Shown piece after piece: positions 63,867-64,000 of a DNA stretch of 64,000 nucleotides. Source of the stretch: Streptomyces alanosinicus (GTDB lineage Bacteria; Actinomycetota; Actinomycetes; Streptomycetales; Streptomycetaceae); NCBI RefSeq assembly GCF_014650595.1, contig NZ_BMVG01000004.1, positions 186,001 through 250,000 on the forward strand. Reading direction: 5' to 3'. Below the pieces are notes generated by a model that searched no databases, was not told the DNA's origin, and saw only the letters and a program-made list of their open reading frames with translations. Every line of letters begins with the position of its first letter. The first letter of the stretch is position 1. The position numbers were made by a program, and so were the translations under genes.

Positions 63867-64000
63867 GCAACCAGGAACTGACCCAGCGCTGGCAGGGCGC
63901 GCTCATGCACAACTACGGCACCCCGCGCCTGCCCCTCGTGCGCGGCGCGGGTGTGAAGGTGTGGGACGCCGAGGGCCGCGAGTACCACGACTTCGTCGGC
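63863..64000 (+). CDS. argD: Acetylornithine aminotransferase, N-terminal part (cut by window edge)
   Basis: Only the first 46 codons are visible: [30 protein letters not shown] followed by [16 protein letters not shown]. The LVRGxGxxVWDxxGxxYxDF pattern is the start of class III aminotransferases, and the position after argB makes it argD. It converts N-acetylglutamate semialdehyde to N-acetylornithine with PLP. The start overlaps the argB stop (ATGA) and the gene continues beyond the window. Confidence 0.93.
   Translation, partial: MSNQELTQRWQGALMHNYGTPRLPLVRGAGVKVWDAEGREYHDFVG

Overview
The window is about 64 kb of high-GC (roughly 72%) actinobacterial chromosome that I attribute to Streptomyces. 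Signs of this are the strong third-position GC bias, frequent GTG and TTG starts, AGGAGG-like ribosome sites, rare TTA codons, a conservon (cvnABCD plus a CYP157-type P450), and gene orders that I recall from the S. coelicolor core chromosome (pafA...tatA-tatC-helY-cvn9; infC-rpmI-rplT...pheST...argCJBD). No integrase, transposase, phage gene, CRISPR array, tRNA or rRNA was found. This is ordinary core chromosome with interesting regulatory detail.

Layout. 1-11.5 kb: the end of an MFS exporter, the Pup ligase PafA, two FKBP prolyl isomerases, the paired WYL regulators PafB and PafC, two small proteins, TatA, TatC and the HelY helicase. 11.8-16.5 kb: a conservon (ATPase, roadblock protein, DUF742 protein, small GTPase) ending in a P450 that lacks the EXXR motif. 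16.5-30 kb: pseudouridine synthase, GNAT acetyltransferase, 5'-nucleotidase, an iron-box-controlled siderophore-interacting flavoprotein, a 5'-3' exonuclease, a glycine-betaine ABC importer with a permease-receptor fusion, an XRE-cupin regulator, a metal-receptor-like protein, a TDT transporter with divergent LysR regulator, and a kinase-like protein. 29.1-34.3 kb: a monoamine/polyamine module (gamma-glutamyl hydrolase, FadR-type regulator, GlnA4-like ligase, aldehyde dehydrogenase, SDR). 34.3-39.8 kb: a PLP-dependent aldolase/deaminase, a disordered membrane protein with a mycosin-like protease, an SseB-like protein and a DUF1844 protein.

39.8-47.6 kb is the translation block: infC with an ATC start and a terminator-bearing leader, rpmI, rplT, an rRNA methyltransferase, an orphan sensor kinase with a TTA codon, and pheS-pheT. 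47.8-60.7 kb: a SpoIIE-type phosphatase, an NsdA-like TPR regulator, a NUDIX hydrolase and a small membrane protein that share a CTAG stop and each carry a TTA codon, 3-hydroxybutyryl-CoA dehydrogenase, a Tat-exported GH10-like protein, a DMT transporter and MocR regulator with overlapping start codons, a pseudo histidine phosphatase, a secreted GH51 arabinofuranosidase and a GtrA protein. 60.7-64 kb: the arginine operon argC-argJ-argB-argD (cut by the window edge) behind a promoter with an ArgR-like box.

The most interesting signals are: (i) a divergent DMT/MocR pair whose start codons overlap inside an inverted repeat that carries a -10-like box on each strand; (ii) the CYP157-type P450 without EXXR in the conservon; (iii) five copies of one dispersed 3'-end repeat, one of which has become the C-terminus of a phosphatase; (iv) a histidine-phosphatase-fold protein that has lost both catalytic histidines; (v) three TTA-containing (bldA-dependent) regulatory or signalling genes; (vi) an infC leader with an intrinsic terminator. 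No wholly new multi-gene system was identified with confidence.
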